Shown: piece after piece, positions 11,520 to 23,272 of the stretch
How positions within the stretch are numbered: position 1 is the first letter of the stretch
How the letters are laid out: each line of letters begins with the position of its first letter
Assembly (NCBI RefSeq): GCF_042477335.2
Contig: NC_091254.1
Location: 99,535,001-99,599,000, forward strand
Length of the DNA: 64,000 bases
Reading direction: 5' to 3'
Source: Ovis canadensis
Taxonomy: Eukaryota; Chordata; Mammalia; Artiodactyla; Bovidae
Made by a program: the position numbers and the translations under genes
The notes under the pieces: model-generated
Seen by the model: the letters and a program-made list of their open reading frames with translations, nothing else
The model's database searches: none
Told to the model about the DNA's origin: nothing

Positions 11520-11956
11520 GTCCTGCTTGCGGGCACCCTGGGCTTGTGGGCCCGGCTCCCGGCCGCCGGCCGTGGCGGCAGAGCCCGAGGGCACAGCGGG
11601 TGGACGTTGCTGGATCCTGTGAGTGAAGAGGTGCTGCTGCCGTTTCAGGAAACAGAGGACGCGGCAGCAGCCCTTGGGGTCACGGCTGCCGGACGGAGCC
11701 CCCAGGGCACAGGCCCGGGCGCAGGGAGGTCTTCCCACACTCAGAAAGCGCCGAAGTCCTTATCCGGGGACGTCGGGGCTTCCTTAGTTAACAGCAACCT
11801 TCTGCTGTTCTGACCACTGGTCTGTCTCCGGAACTATACATCCTGGCCGTCTCTCACCTGTTCCGAGCGGTCCCGCAGAGCCATGCGAGAGGCCGCGTCC
11901 TGGGCTGCGGTCCTCAGAAAGTCCCCCACTTAAAGCAGGATCCTCGACTTACGTGC
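11520..11956. other. intergenic, nothing recognised
   Basis: GC-rich single-copy DNA without recognised features. Confidence 0.5.
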
Positions 11957-12172
11957 GCTCGTGCCAAGCCGCTTCAGTCGTGTCCAACCCTCTGTGACCC
12001 CGTGGACTGCAGCTGCCAGGCTCCTCTGCCCAGGGGGTTCTCCAGGCAGGAATACTGGGGTGGGTTGTCGTGCCCGCCTCCAGAGGATCGTCCTGACCCA
12101 GGGATGGAACCCACGTCCCTTGGGTCCCCTGCATTGGCAAGTGGGTTCTTTACCACCAGCACCACCTGGGTT
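11957..12172 (-). mobile_element. Bov-tA SINE, antisense
   Basis: It reads CTTCAGTCGTGTCCAACCC, CTGTGACCCCGTGGACTGCA, then CCAGGCAGGAATACTGG and a tRNA-like end at CACCACCTGGG. This is the reverse complement of Bov-tA and is near full length. Confidence 0.9.
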
Positions 12173-14100
12173 GTCTTTAAAAAGAGAAAACTTTGAGTGC
12201 TTCACCCAAAGGCCCATGCACACACCGCCTGGCCCTCCCCACACCTGGCGTTCTAGACCCAGGTCCCCCAGGCGCTGGCCTGCCGCTGAGGCCCAGACAC
12301 CTGCGGCTGATACCCCCAAGCCTTTCCCCAGGGAGCGGGCACGGGGGGCCCACGGGGCCCACAGAGCCCACGGAGCCCACGGAGCCCACGGAGCCTGCCG
12401 CGGCCACTGTGTGCAAGCGACTGCCGGGGCTGGGGGTCAGGGGACGTGGGCCCGGCTTGTCTAGGGCAAACCAGTTTGAAGCCAAATATAATTAATTGTG
12501 TAAACTGAGTCATTTCAGATTAATTCTGCTAAAACCACATCATGGAACTGAACCGTAGAGGAATGGTTTTCACAAAGAAACCAAAGTCTCTAAACGTCGG
12601 GCTCATACCCAGTGCCGACGACCAGGCATCATAACCGGGGCTGCTGAAAATGAGCTCACACAGAGACCATGAACCACAATTTAACAAACTTCAGTGCCCC
12701 TGCTGTGGAATCGGGTGGGGTGGGGAGGAACACTAACGTATTCTGACTCCCACTGGAGTCACGCTGAAAACCTCGGAAGCGTGCGTGTTCACACCTGAGA
12801 GTGTCAGGGACAGACGACAGCCGTGGAGAGGGAGCCAGCTGACCGGGTCCCCAAGCCACACACAGAGAGCCTGCACACACGTGTGCAGACCACAACGGCC
12901 CGCTGCACCTCCAGAATTCTAGACGGGGCGGGGGCGGCGGGATGAAGTTAAGGAAACTGGCCAAAGTCAGCAGCGCCTGGTGTTTAGCTGCGCCGTGCAG
13001 GGGACTGGGCTCACCATCAGTCCTAGGTGTCCCGTCCCCTGGTCCACAGCTCGGGTCCGCGGCCGGGCCGGGCGAGAAGCGCCTGACACCATCTGGGCGA
13101 GCCTGGCGTCCGTGTCCCCGGGGATACGCCGGGCCAAGCAGACTCACCGCCTCGCGCCCTCGAGCCTCTGTCCGCCCCAGGTGGGCGCCTCTCCCAGCCT
13201 GTCGTGGCGGGAGGAGCGCTGGGAGCCCGCACAGGCCCGTGGTGGGGAGAAGCAGCCTCCAGCCAGCGCCCGCAGATGACCCGGCCTGAGAGCCGCCCCC
13301 AGGCCCGCGTGGCCGCCCCCCGTGTGCGTAGCGGGGCTGGCGTCGCGGCTGCCATTGTAGAAAGTCGCTCCGGCCACGTGGACCCAGGAGGTCTCTATAA
13401 GGAGCGCACACCAGGCTGGTCTTACAGCAGCGGGATCCGGGTCGCTCCCCACGACCGCTGTCTTCCCAGGCCCCATCTGCCCGACGATCCTGAGTCCCGG
13501 ATAGCCCGGACAGGACTCTCCTGGGGCCCACATCAGGGCAAACCGCGGGAAGGTCTGGGTGCTTCGAACGGCCCGAACCTCCACACTCCCTGCTGGTGCT
13601 GATTCCCCTCCTGGGGGCTCAGACACCCGACACCTCACCCCAAACCGACCATCAGCCCCGCTCACAACCCCCACCCTGGGCCCACCTGGCTGCCGTGGAG
13701 AAGGCCCACCACCCTGCTGGTGGTGACTCACGACTGCTCAGCTCCATGGGCTCCTGAAGGCGGGGCCGGCCTCCCAGCTGGCAGCCCACCTGCCCCACAC
13801 ACAGACCCCTCTCCTTGAGTGGCTCTCGTCCACAGGACCTGCCCACCCCCCAGGGGCAGAGCGTGCCTGCCGGGCCATCCCACGATGCTCCCAGGCCAGA
13901 GGAAGGCCACAGGCTGCTGGAGTCAGAACAACATCTTCTTCACACCTTCCGGTGCGGAGCTCCGAAGCTCCTGCCACTCTAAATCCCAGCGCCAGCCACG
14001 GCCTCTCTCAGACCGCCTCCCAGCCCCCTCACCACAGGCGGCAGCGCCAGCACGCTGGCTCGCTAGCAGCGCCTTTGCAGCTGTGTTCAGGCGTGTGTAT
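12173..14100. other. intergenic, GC-rich, no gene supported
   Basis: Contains five head-to-tail copies of a 9-bp unit (GCCCACGGA type) at about 12,345-12,395 and a CpG-rich stretch at about 13,030-13,350. The longest open frame (12,656-13,531, minus) is discussed under rejected items. No transposon recognised. Confidence 0.5.
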
Positions 14101-14125
14101 GTTTGTGGGTGCCTGTGGGTGACTG

Positions 14126-14236
14126 ACCCACTCCAGTGTTGCCGCCTGGAGAATCCCAGGGACGGTGGAGCCTGGTGGGCTGCCATATATGGGGTCGCAC
14201 AGAGTCGGACACGACTGAAGCGACTTAGCCGCAGCA
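14126..14236 (+). mobile_element. Bov-tA SINE 3' part with target-site duplication
   Basis: Starts CCCACTCCAGTGTTGCCGCC and ends GACTGAAGCGACTTAGC. The 11-bp word GTGGGTGACTG flanks it exactly at 14,115-14,125 and 14,237-14,247. A perfect target-site duplication marks a fairly recent retroposition of a 5'-truncated copy. Confidence 0.9.
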
Positions 14237-14440
14237 GTGGGTGACTGGGCATGGTTGTGTGTGGTTGTCCAACATTGCGGACAGCTGTCATTGGTTGTGG
14301 ATGGTGTATGTGGTTGTCCATCACTGTGGATGGCTGTCCTTGGTTGCGGGTGGCTGTAGATGGCTGTGGGTGGTTCTATATGGTTGCGGATGGTTGTGGA
14401 TGGTTGTATGTGGTTGCGGAGGGTGGTGGACGAACATAGC
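14237..14440 (+). repeat. GGTTGTGGAT-type minisatellite
   Basis: Irregular tandem array of roughly 10-22-bp units built from GGTTGTGGATGG and TGTGTGGTTG. It starts at the SINE target-site duplication. Confidence 0.85.
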
Positions 14441-16419
14441 AGCTGTCCCTGGCTGTTCTAACGGTTTTGGAGGGCCCAGTTCCTCTCGCCGACTTCAGGT
14501 GGGTGAGTCTCCACAAACACTGCAACCCCTTGGCAGCCCCCGGGGCCACAGGCTTTGGCCCAGGAGTATCTGAAAGTCCCTCCACCCCTTAAACTCCAAC
14601 AGGCTCTGGAGGAGGCGCCAGCGTTTGTCCACTTAATTTTGCTCCATTACATTTTGGTTTTTTTTTCAATACATTACATTTTGAAATATGTGCTGTTATT
14701 AACCAATTCCCTTTTATTACAGTTCATTTTGATGAATTTCCCGTTAAGCATAACCCGGGTTTTCAGGAGCACAGGCTGTTCATATGAGCGATGACTCTCA
14801 TTCCAGGGAACGGAGGTTGCAGCCTTTTTGTTATACACGTACTGGTGCTGGCTTGACAGGGTCGGGGACCACACGGCCCCGCTTGGGAGCCCCTGCACGT
14901 CAGCAGCTGATAGACTGGGCTCAGGCAGGTGGCCCTGTGGCCACTCAGCGGAAAACGCACAAGCTTCCCGTGGTAAATAGTCACCCTTCTGATAAAGCAA
15001 GAAGGCCATCTGCAGTCTGCCTCCGCCCACACCCAGCGGCCGCACCTGTAACAGAACTACCAGGGTTCTGCACGCTGACCCGGGCGCGGGTGCACAGAGC
15101 CGGCCGCGAGCCGGAGCTCCGACTTCAGCATCAGCGCTTTCAGAACAAGGAGCCCTTGGAGACTCGAGGCCGAGCCGGCCTGGCGCCTCTCGTCCTTGGA
15201 ACCACGCGTCTGCCAGGCATCCGTGGGGACAGTTACTAAGGACGAGCAGTCTTCTTCTTAACCCCCAAACACTCATTGTTTTCAACCAAATGACGACCAA
15301 AGTTTTTTTCAGATATTCTTATTAGCCTCCCCTCTTGAGGACGCTTCGTCTGGAGACTTCCCTTGACTCGCCACCTCTGAGCCGCCCCCGAGGAGCCGGG
15401 ACCTTGCAGGGCTGCCCACGCTCAAGGGCGCCGTGGGCGGACTCCGGGTTCGGTTTTCAGAAGGAAGACTCTTGAAGCACTTCCAGAAGTGGAGGTGGTG
15501 GGCGGGGACCAAGTGAGAGCCCCCAGGAGGGTGAGGAGGGTGGGAGACGTGATGGGCTCAGCTCCAGGCCCGGGGGCGCCGACGGGTCGCCATCCGAGAG
15601 CCACGAGCTGCTCGGCAGAGGGGACAACTTCTGCACCTGTGGGGACATGTCATCTCGCTAGCCCTTCCAGGGTCTGCACTTTCCACAAGGGCCAGGAGGA
15701 GGTCTGACCACATGAAGGAGCCTGTCCGGCCGGGCCCGGGATCCACAGGGGACCAGCCCCTGCAAGGGAGCCTGGAGCCTGGCCAGGGAGCAGCTGGGGG
15801 CGGGAGGGTCAGGGAGCCATGGGGAGAGGCAGAGGGCACAGCAAGGCCGGACTCTGATCCCCAAACCCCACGGGCGGTGCCAGGCCCACCTCGGAGCGGC
15901 CTTGGGGAAGGAGCTGCTGCTCTTAGAGCCGCCAGACAGGAGGCCTGAGAATTGAACACGACCTCTTACCCCTCCTCCACCCCCCAGCAGGAGGACCCGG
16001 GTGACAACACCCACGCTACCCCACATTTGATCTTCACACCTCCTGGGGGCTGCAGGTCAGCGGGAGGGTCTCGGACGCCCGGTCAGGTGAGCTCTCTCTG
16101 GCCAGTGCAGCCCCCGCCCGCCCCGCTGCCCCTCCACCCCCCTGCTCTGCACCCCTCAGCCTGGCCCCTCCTGCCTTCCCTGCCTTCTCCCCCTCCTGCT
16201 GCACCCAGAGTGGGGGGCGCCCATCCAGGACCAGGCAGTTCACGGGCGGGAAGGAGCCCAGCCTCAAAGCCCCGGGGCCCGAGCTCCCCTCAGCCAGCGG
16301 GCTCAGCCCAGGGGCCCCCGGGGGCAGAGGCACTTGGCAACCCCGGACAGTGTGTCCTGACAGGAAGCGTAACTTCAGACAGACGCGTCAGCCTAGGGCA
16401 AGCCCTGCATTTCCTTCCC
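14441..16419. other. intergenic, nothing recognised
   Basis: Mostly GC-rich single-copy DNA with an AT-rich patch at about 14,630-14,760. No gene, SINE or LINE recognised. Confidence 0.5.
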
Positions 16420-16760
16420 TTCCAGGGGAATTTGAAACTGCCAAGTTCAAAACAACCCCGATATTCAGGTTTTTATTAATTCAGACGTTGCCCCAGGATG
16501 CTAAGTCAGCCCACCCTGGGCCGCGGGCTGTCCATGGAGTCGGAACGTGACCGACTGCAGAAAATGCCTGTGAGGATGCGAGGCTGTGTCCCTGCCACGT
16601 GGAGAGTCGGGACGGCAAGAAGCGTGAGGTCACTGGGCTGGGCCAGGGATCTGTCCATCCGGCTTCCCAGGCTAAGGACACGGCATCTTTCTTTTCAAGA
16701 TCAAAGTTAGTTTTTAAAATTTTACTCACTTGTTTCAAATAAAAATGTGAAGACACATCC
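16420..16760. promoter_or_regulatory. candidate regulatory block with TCF/LEF-type site
   Basis: AT-rich ends (GTTTTTATTAATTC near 16,470 and TTTTTAAAATTTTACTC near 16,715) flank a GC-rich centre. GATCAAAG at 16,699-16,706 matches the TCF/LEF core. It may form one unit with the next block. Regulatory role inferred. Confidence 0.3.
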
Positions 16761-16879
16761 CAACAGCACCGTTGGTTTGAACCTGCAGTCGATCGGGGCG
16801 GTGCTTTCGCCAGGGGTCGTCCAAGCCTGGCTCCTGCGGCCCATAGAACTACGTTCCCCGGTTCTGTGCGCTCCAAGAG

Positions 16880-17510
16880 GACAGATCCGGATGCTGCATT
16901 TTCCTATCCTAGCCGCCAGCCCCTGGACTTCCTGTGTTTCAGCAATGGCATTGGCCCGTGACCTGCTAAGCATTTGGCACGAATCTGATCTCACAATAAA
17001 ATTAGCCCTGGATCCCTCGTCCCTGTGGAAATCACATGGCCTCTCTTCCCCACTTCCTTAATGGCTCCTTCACAACAAAGCCTCAATTGAATGACCAACC
17101 TGGCCATCAGTGAGATTCGGAATTAGATGTACCGAGTGTAAATCAATAGAAAGGAAATCAAAACTAAAAGGCCAGGATTATTTTTGCCGCTCGCTTTGTG
17201 CAAAACAACTTTGCATTGAACCCTGGGGCCACCTGGAGACTCCAGGACAGCTCTGCATGCTGGCTCAGGCCACTAATGTAATGAAGAAAGTCTTATGAGC
17301 AGACTCAATGACAGGCCTATTACAAGGGGACCATAAGTCTGGGCGGTTCACCTCCAAGAGCGACCAGATAACAAAATTAGACAATTCAGGATTCCAAGTG
17401 TTCGATTCTAAATTGAAAGGGACGATGCCTTGGAAGGGTCTCAGCTGTGTCTCCTGGGTTCCTGACTTGGATTTCCACGGAATTTCACGTTCCTGGGAAT
17501 TTTTAATGCA
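16880..17510. promoter_or_regulatory. strong candidate developmental enhancer
   Basis: More than 600 bp of repeat-free DNA dense in transcription-factor-like words. CTTTGT (17,194-17,199) and TTTGCAT (17,210-17,216) give SOX- and POU-like sites 17 bp apart. There are also CACAACAAAGCC near 17,072, TCAATTGAATG, GGAATTAGATG, AAATCAATAG, CACTAATGTAATG and CCAGATAAC. This is the most enhancer-like stretch in the window. SOX1 is the likeliest developmental neighbour, but it lies outside the window. Confidence 0.5.
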
Positions 17511-19324
17511 TCGCTTTCTCGATTCTATGGGAGTAGGCGTAGGGGTGGGAGGGGGTGGGATGCGAGGAAGCCCTCCAGGCACATGCATCTCGAGGACCTT
17601 TGGCAGCTTCCTCCCTCCAGGACTGCCGGCCCAGAGCACTGGTCTTCCTCCAGCAGAGCACACCAGGTAGGGTCCTTCCGACGTCTCTGATGCCCACCCT
17701 GAGCCTGCATCTTCAGACTTGCCTTTATCGCGTTGGGAAAGCCGTTTTCCAACTTACTCAGCTCTTGGATATCAACAGCCGATAAATGATTAACAGGCTG
17801 CTCCTTCCAGAAGCGTTTCATGTGACGTGGTGCCCCCAATAGCAGACTAGTTTAAGCAAAGGAAGAACTCTCTAACGGTGAAAATTCAACCACCTGAGCC
17901 AGTAAGGAAACGGGCTGTACCTTTGCGGTTGGAAGGAGCTGCGTACTCTGTCGCCATCTACAGTTGGGTCTGGGAACTGCGCGTCCCTGGGGCGTTTCCG
18001 CAGCGGTCAACGGGGCGGTGCCGAGCTCAGCTGCTGCCCTGCTCCGGTCAAAAGAGAACCGTCTCTCTCCCACCCTCCCTTCTAGTCCCAGCGCACGGGG
18101 GCTTTCATCCATCCTGCATCCTGTGAAGAACATGGGTGCTCACAGCGGGGCGTGAACTCTGGAGGGCGGGTGCTAGGGGCGGAGGATTTCGGGGTGAAAG
18201 GCGCTGCAGCCGCCGCCGGTCTCCAGGCTGCGCTAGGTCAGCGAAGGAGAAGGCGGTTTCCACCCGTTACTCCCGGCAGCGTTTCACAGCAGGCGGAGTG
18301 AGCTTTTCTGCTAAGGTGATCTTACCTCGAACACTAGAGCGACAGAAAGAGATCTTGGCACTTTAAAGAAGAAAAATAACAAGTTCGACCTCTTTTCTGG
18401 AGTCTCTGAGGTCTGGGATGCACTGACCGACGTGAAGAAGAGAAGAGAGAATTTCTATTTATGGGAAAACACGGAGAATTGAAACAAAACCTGAAAATGA
18501 TGTTAAAAATTAAAAAGTGTGTGTGTGTGTGTTTAATAAATAAGCACAGGACAGGTCTGCGCGTTTTGAAATAAGAGCTCCTCAATTCTATTTTGCAAGT
18601 GAGATTCTCTCTGTGCCCAGACAAACCGGTAACTGATGACCTGTGATGTTTCTCCAAGAATGATTTCAGGTTAAAAAAAAAAAAAAAAGTTCCATGTTAA
18701 GGTGACATTCTCACCAAATGTACAGTTTCACTGCCAGTCCACACATCCAGCCAACAATTCCCTGGAGTTAATTAGACATCATCTGCACGCGTGTATACAC
18801 ATTCAGTCTCTTCATATCTGTACACACTTTCTAGTACCTCTGCTCTGATTCTTAAAGAACCTTGACTAATTCACTTTAGCCTGCAGCTAGTCCTACGCCG
18901 TAGGGCTAAGTATAAAGCAAGTGACACTCTCAAACGGGTGACAGAAACGAGCGGACTGGGGCGCGTTAAGTGCTCGTTAGCTGCGTGTTGTCACATTAAC
19001 TACGGGGTGTAGCACCAATTTTCTCTTCTCTGTCATGAGCCAACACTCTCCCCTTTCACGGAGCAAGTCTCCTCGCGATGCCGTGCCCTGCACACACCCA
19101 GCTTCAGCTGTGTGCGTGTGGGGTCCTCTGGGCCTTATTTCCTTCACCACGACGTTAGCAGAACACCAGCAGGAAACGTGTGCTGGTCACAGATGAGTAA
19201 CGGAAATGGTCACGTATCAGAAAAAAAAAAAAATCTAGCCATGCTAGGATTCAATCCACACAGCGCTTAGAGCCACGGCCGTGGACAGAGTGGTTTTATT
19301 TCAAGTTGTGACTTTAGGATCTGT
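17511..19324. other. intergenic, nothing recognised
   Basis: Single-copy DNA with a CpG-rich patch at about 18,150-18,300, a short GT run near 18,520-18,532, and A-runs at about 18,673-18,688 and 19,220-19,232. No exon supported. Confidence 0.5.
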
Positions 19325-19438
19325 TTCTGGGTGGGGCCATGTGAAATGTGGGATCTCAGATCCCCACCAGGGACTGGGCCCGTGCTCCCTGCATCGGAAG
19401 CATGGAGTCTTAACCTCTGGACCTTCAGGGAAGTCCCA
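19325..19438 (-). mobile_element. CHR-type SINE, antisense
   Basis: Ends with TAACCTCTGGACC then TCAGGGAAGTCCCA, the reverse complement of the CHR SINE start. The body CACCAGGGACTGGGCCCGTG is the reversed tRNA-like region. Diverged. Confidence 0.75.
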
Positions 19439-20131
19439 AGGCTTTTAGAATCCTAAAGACGGTTATGAGACCCAGACATGTAGGATCTTAGTCACTTTCA
19501 ATTCTTAGTCACTTAGTCCCAGTCATTGTAGGGCAGACAACTGCGGATTTGTGAATGCTCTCGCAAAGAATGCTGGGGTGTCAGCCAAGCTCTGCTTTCC
19601 ACAGTGATGGGAAAAGCAGCAGTTAGGCTGAAGCGCACGCATGACTGGGAGTGCTGCTGGTTTAAAAGCATCTTTAAAGTTTCTTTACCCTGTTTCCCTG
19701 TTTGTCTCTCTGTAGTTAATGATGTCGTTTTGGGGAAAAAACCTGCAATTAAGCTCAGCTAACAGAGGTCCTACTCCATAGCGGTATATTTCACAAGGAG
19801 TGGGTCTGGATAAATATATCTAGCACAACATTACATCTAAGCCCTGATTGCTTTTCCTTCGAATTTTTCAGTTGATACTCAAGTCTATATAAGCAATTTT
19901 TTCTTTTTTGTAAAGTGATCCTGTACTCAAACCACAGTGTGTTTTGTAGAATATATTGAATTTTGCCAAAATTATTCCTTAAAGCAATACTAGGCTCTTT
20001 ATCTGAATTCAAAAGACTTAGACAAAACAGAACCTGCAAATGGAGGTGGTCTTCTAGGACAATCTTTGCCTCGAGATGCTCATAGCCAAGCATCTAAGCC
20101 AAATAGCCACAGCCTAGAGACGAGGTCCTAC

Positions 20132-20136
<5 letters not shown>
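19439..20136. other. intergenic, nothing recognised
   Basis: AT-richer single-copy stretch. A minus open frame at 19,791-20,093 has no family resemblance. Confidence 0.5.

Positions 20137-20169
<33 letters not shown>
20137..20169. repeat. (GT)n microsatellite
   Basis: About 16 uninterrupted GT dinucleotides directly adjoining a SINE. This arrangement is common at the ends of ruminant SINEs. Confidence 0.95.
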
Positions 20170-20172
<3 letters not shown>

Positions 20173-20343
20173 CAGTCATGTCCAACTCTCTGTGACCCCA
20201 TGGACTGTAGCCCTCCAGGCTCCTCTGTCCATGGGATTCTCCAGGCCAGAATACTGGAGTGGGCTTCTTCCCGACACAGAGATCGAACCCAGGCCTCCTG
20301 CATTGCAGGTGGACCCTTACTATCTGAGCCACGAGGAAAGCCC
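20170..20343 (-). mobile_element. Bov-tA SINE, antisense
   Basis: Reads ACTCAGTCATGTCCAACTC to CTGAGCCACGAGGAAAGCCC, the reverse complement of a Bov-tA element. Only modestly diverged. Confidence 0.92.
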
Positions 20344-20448
20344 TTATTGTATGTAGAAACATGTAAATAATTGGATTTCCTGTAAGAGCAACTTCAAAAC
20401 ATCTTCCTCTCAGAAGACACAGCCCATGTAGAGACAAGGAAAATGCGT

Positions 20449-21106
20449 GGGGGGGTGGGGGGGCCCGTGGGTGGGTGGGTGGATGGGTGGGTGGTTGGGT
20501 GGATGGGTGGGTGGGTGGGTGGGTGGGTGGGTGGATGGGTGGGTGGGTGGAAGGGTGGGTGGATGGGTGGGTGGATGGGTGGGTGAGTGGGTGGATGAGT
20601 GGGTGGATGGGTGGATGTGTGGGTGGGTGGGTGGGTGGAAGGGTGGGTGGATGGGTGGGTGGGTGGATGGGTGGATGGGTGGGTGGGTGGATGGGTGGGT
20701 GGGTGGGTGGGTGGGTGGATGGGTGGGTGAGTGGGTGGATGGGTGGGTGGATGGGTGGGTGGATGGGTGGGTGGGTGGGTGGATGGGTGGGTGGGTGGGT
20801 GGGCGGGTGGGTGGGTGGGTCGGTGGAAGGGTGGGTGGATGGGTGGGTGAGTGGGTGGATGAGTGGGTGGATGGGTGGGTGTGTGGGTGGGTGGGTGGGG
20901 GAAGCGTGGGTGGATGGGTGGGTGGGTGGATGGGTGGATGGGTGGTTGGGTGGATGGATGGGTGGGTGGGTGGGTGGGTGGATGGGTGGATGGGTGGGTG
21001 GGTGGGTGGGTGGGTGGATGGGTGGCTGGGTGGAAGGGTGGGTGGATGTGTGGGTGGGTGGGTGGATGTGTGGGTGGGTGGGTGGGTGGATGGGTGGGTG
21101 GACAGA
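20449..21106 (+). repeat. G-rich GGGT/GGAT tandem array (VNTR)
   Basis: About 0.66 kb built almost only of GGGT and GGAT tetramers, with occasional GAAG, TGTG and TTGG variants, arranged in irregular higher-order blocks of 12-40 bp. The plus strand has GGG roughly every four bases and should form G-quadruplexes. All frames stay open on both strands (Gly/Val/Trp- or His/Pro/Thr-rich), a composition artefact. Confidence 0.97.
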
Positions 21107-22689
21107 TAGATATAGAGGTGTTCTCAGGAGTCTCCTTACTAGGCATACCCTGCCTGCTGCTCTCTCAGCAGAGGTGGCCTTTCCCGGGTCATTTCTCTTT
21201 TGTCACCCACCCTTAGGATTCCTGGAGGGGAGTCCTGTGAATGCAGCTATTACAGCCCACTAAGGTCAAGCCTGGGGTCCCTAAGCACAGTGTCCAGCAT
21301 CGCCGCTGGGCAGCATCAGGGCTGTTCTGCTCAGACTCGCTTCCCATGGGCCCTTCCCAGGAGAAACGGTCCCCAGTAGGAAGACCCACTGGCCCCCATG
21401 ACTTCCACGCGAGACTGGGCCCCTCCCCACCTTTACAGCACCGGTGTAGCCAGTCTCTACAGTTAATCCTTGAAGCATCAGAACTCAGTGACTGGCACAG
21501 TTCATCTTTCCCAGCAAGTCTATTTAAAGCTTTCTGAAGACAAAAGTAAGAAGACAATGACACAGATTGCGGAGACCAGAGAGAGAGAGAGAGAGAGCGG
21601 GAGAAGACGCGATGGAGCGCAGGCAGCCGGGCAGCGTCGCAGCGCTTCAGATGGCGGCCCGGCACCTGAGCGCACCCACATGGCTGACTCAGCGCCACAC
21701 GCCGGGCAGAAGGCTGTGTCTGCAGGGAGCAGAGATGCCCACTGTGTGCGTCTCCAGTTACAGTCCTTTCATTCTTCCACTTAGAAGAGTCTACAGCCTA
21801 GGAGCCAGCCTCACTCCCGCTTTAAAACAGCTGATCGCATGGCCTTTGCCAAACTTCGGGTCTACTGCTGTTTCACAAGTGAAGACAACTGCGACCACGC
21901 TTTGAAAATGACCTCAGGACTTGCTGGGGCCAGGGTCGCCTCCCGCCCAGACCCCAGGAGCGTGGCGTGAGCCAGAGATAAATGACCCAGCCCCTTGGGA
22001 AAGCCATCCCCGTGGGACCAGCCTGTAAGTGGCTAAGCTGGGGAGTAAGTCAGCCCTGTGACCGGAGCTGACCTCTTGACCACGGCTGCTCCGAAGCCTG
22101 ACCCCGCGGGACGCGGGCCCCACATTTCACAGAGAGCCTGCATGGCCTCCTACGGCTTGGACACTGAGGTCCTCCCTGTTCTTCCCGCTAGGTGCCACGA
22201 AAAGGCCTGGACGTCACAGACGAAGCAACCGCGGGAAGCCTCTGGAAGGAGCAGGCAACTCAGACGCTCGAGGACCCGAGGACCAGCCTGGCTGGGAGCC
22301 CCCACCTCTGCAGTTTGGCCCAGGGCTCCCATCAGGCGCCAGAGAGAGCGGCCAGCCTGGAAACACCCAGAGATCCGAACGCAAAAGCCTGCCCTCCAGC
22401 CTAAGGACCAAGAGGTGGGTCGGCTCCCCGAGATCAGCAGTGTCTGCATGGGAACAGCTCCTCTCTAGCCAAACAGCACAGAAGAGGTGTGGCCCCTGCC
22501 CCCAGCCCGCCAGCAGAAGGTGGCGTGCACCACCCCGGAGCTGAAGACAAGGCGGCCAGCCCACCTCTGCGGTCGGGGTGGAGCAGGCTGAGCGGGGAGC
22601 CCGGGCTCCCACCCCGGCTGACAGCAATGAACACCCCAGCCTGGGGTCAGCGGCCCGCCTGCTACGGACAGGCTTCGGAGATCCGAGTC
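21107..22689. other. intergenic, nothing recognised
   Basis: Single-copy DNA apart from a short GA run at about 21,580-21,598. No supported exon. Confidence 0.5.
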
Positions 22690-23272
22690 TTATAGGATGA
22701 TCCGCACACCGTCCACGCTTCCGTCGACGACAGTCTGCCACACCAAGAACCGGGAAAGCGACAGGCGGGACAAGAACAGAAGCTCAGCAGACGCCAGCTC
22801 TGAAACGGCAAGTGCGAGAAGTCTCTGCAGAGGATGTGGGACCAGCGGTGGCAAAAATGCTTCAACAAGCATTTACAAACACAGTGGGGACAAATGAAAA
22901 AATAGAAAGTCTCAACAAAGACAGAGAAGGTTTCAGCAAACAAAGAGAAAATACAAGGCCGAAGCATACAGACGTTTCAGAATTAACAAACGCTGCGTCT
23001 AAAAAGAATATAAAACTCGAGATGGGCTCAACAGCAGAATGGAGAAATGATAAAACAATCTGTGACAAAAAGATGAAACTATGGAAATTCCTCAGTATGA
23101 CTGGCCATCTTAGCCAGCCAATGAAGAAAGAGTCACTCAGTCATATCAATTCAGGCAGAAAAAAAAAAAAGTTTTAACAAGCCTCCTCAAATTGATACAC
23201 AGGTTTTACACAGATTCCAGCAAAATATTTTGCAGATATAGACCAGATTATCCTAAAATGCATTCACATACG
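22690..23272 (+). mobile_element. old L1 LINE remnant
   Basis: CAAATTGATACACAGGTTTT followed by AGCAAAATATTTTGCAGATA and TTATCCTAAAATG near 23,187-23,262 is recognisable diverged L1 ORF2 sense sequence. The A-rich stretch before it, with GCAGAATGGAGAAATGATAA, resembles L1 5'/ORF1-type sequence, so the copy is internally deleted. A 121-codon open frame across it is incidental. The ORF2 part is fairly sure and the upstream part less so. Confidence 0.55.

Noticed and set aside
12656-13531. 291-codon open frame on the minus strand
   Set aside because: CpG/GC-rich DNA with several overlapping long frames on both strands, no recognisable domain, low-complexity Pro/Arg/Gly content.
20394-21263. Open frames of 220-262 codons on both strands (Gly/Val/Trp or His/Pro/Thr repeats)
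   Set aside because: Pure product of the GGGT/GGAT array, open in every frame.
22812-23177. 121-codon Lys/Asn-rich open frame as a small gene
   Set aside because: It falls in an A-rich L1-like remnant ending in an A-run; no independent support.
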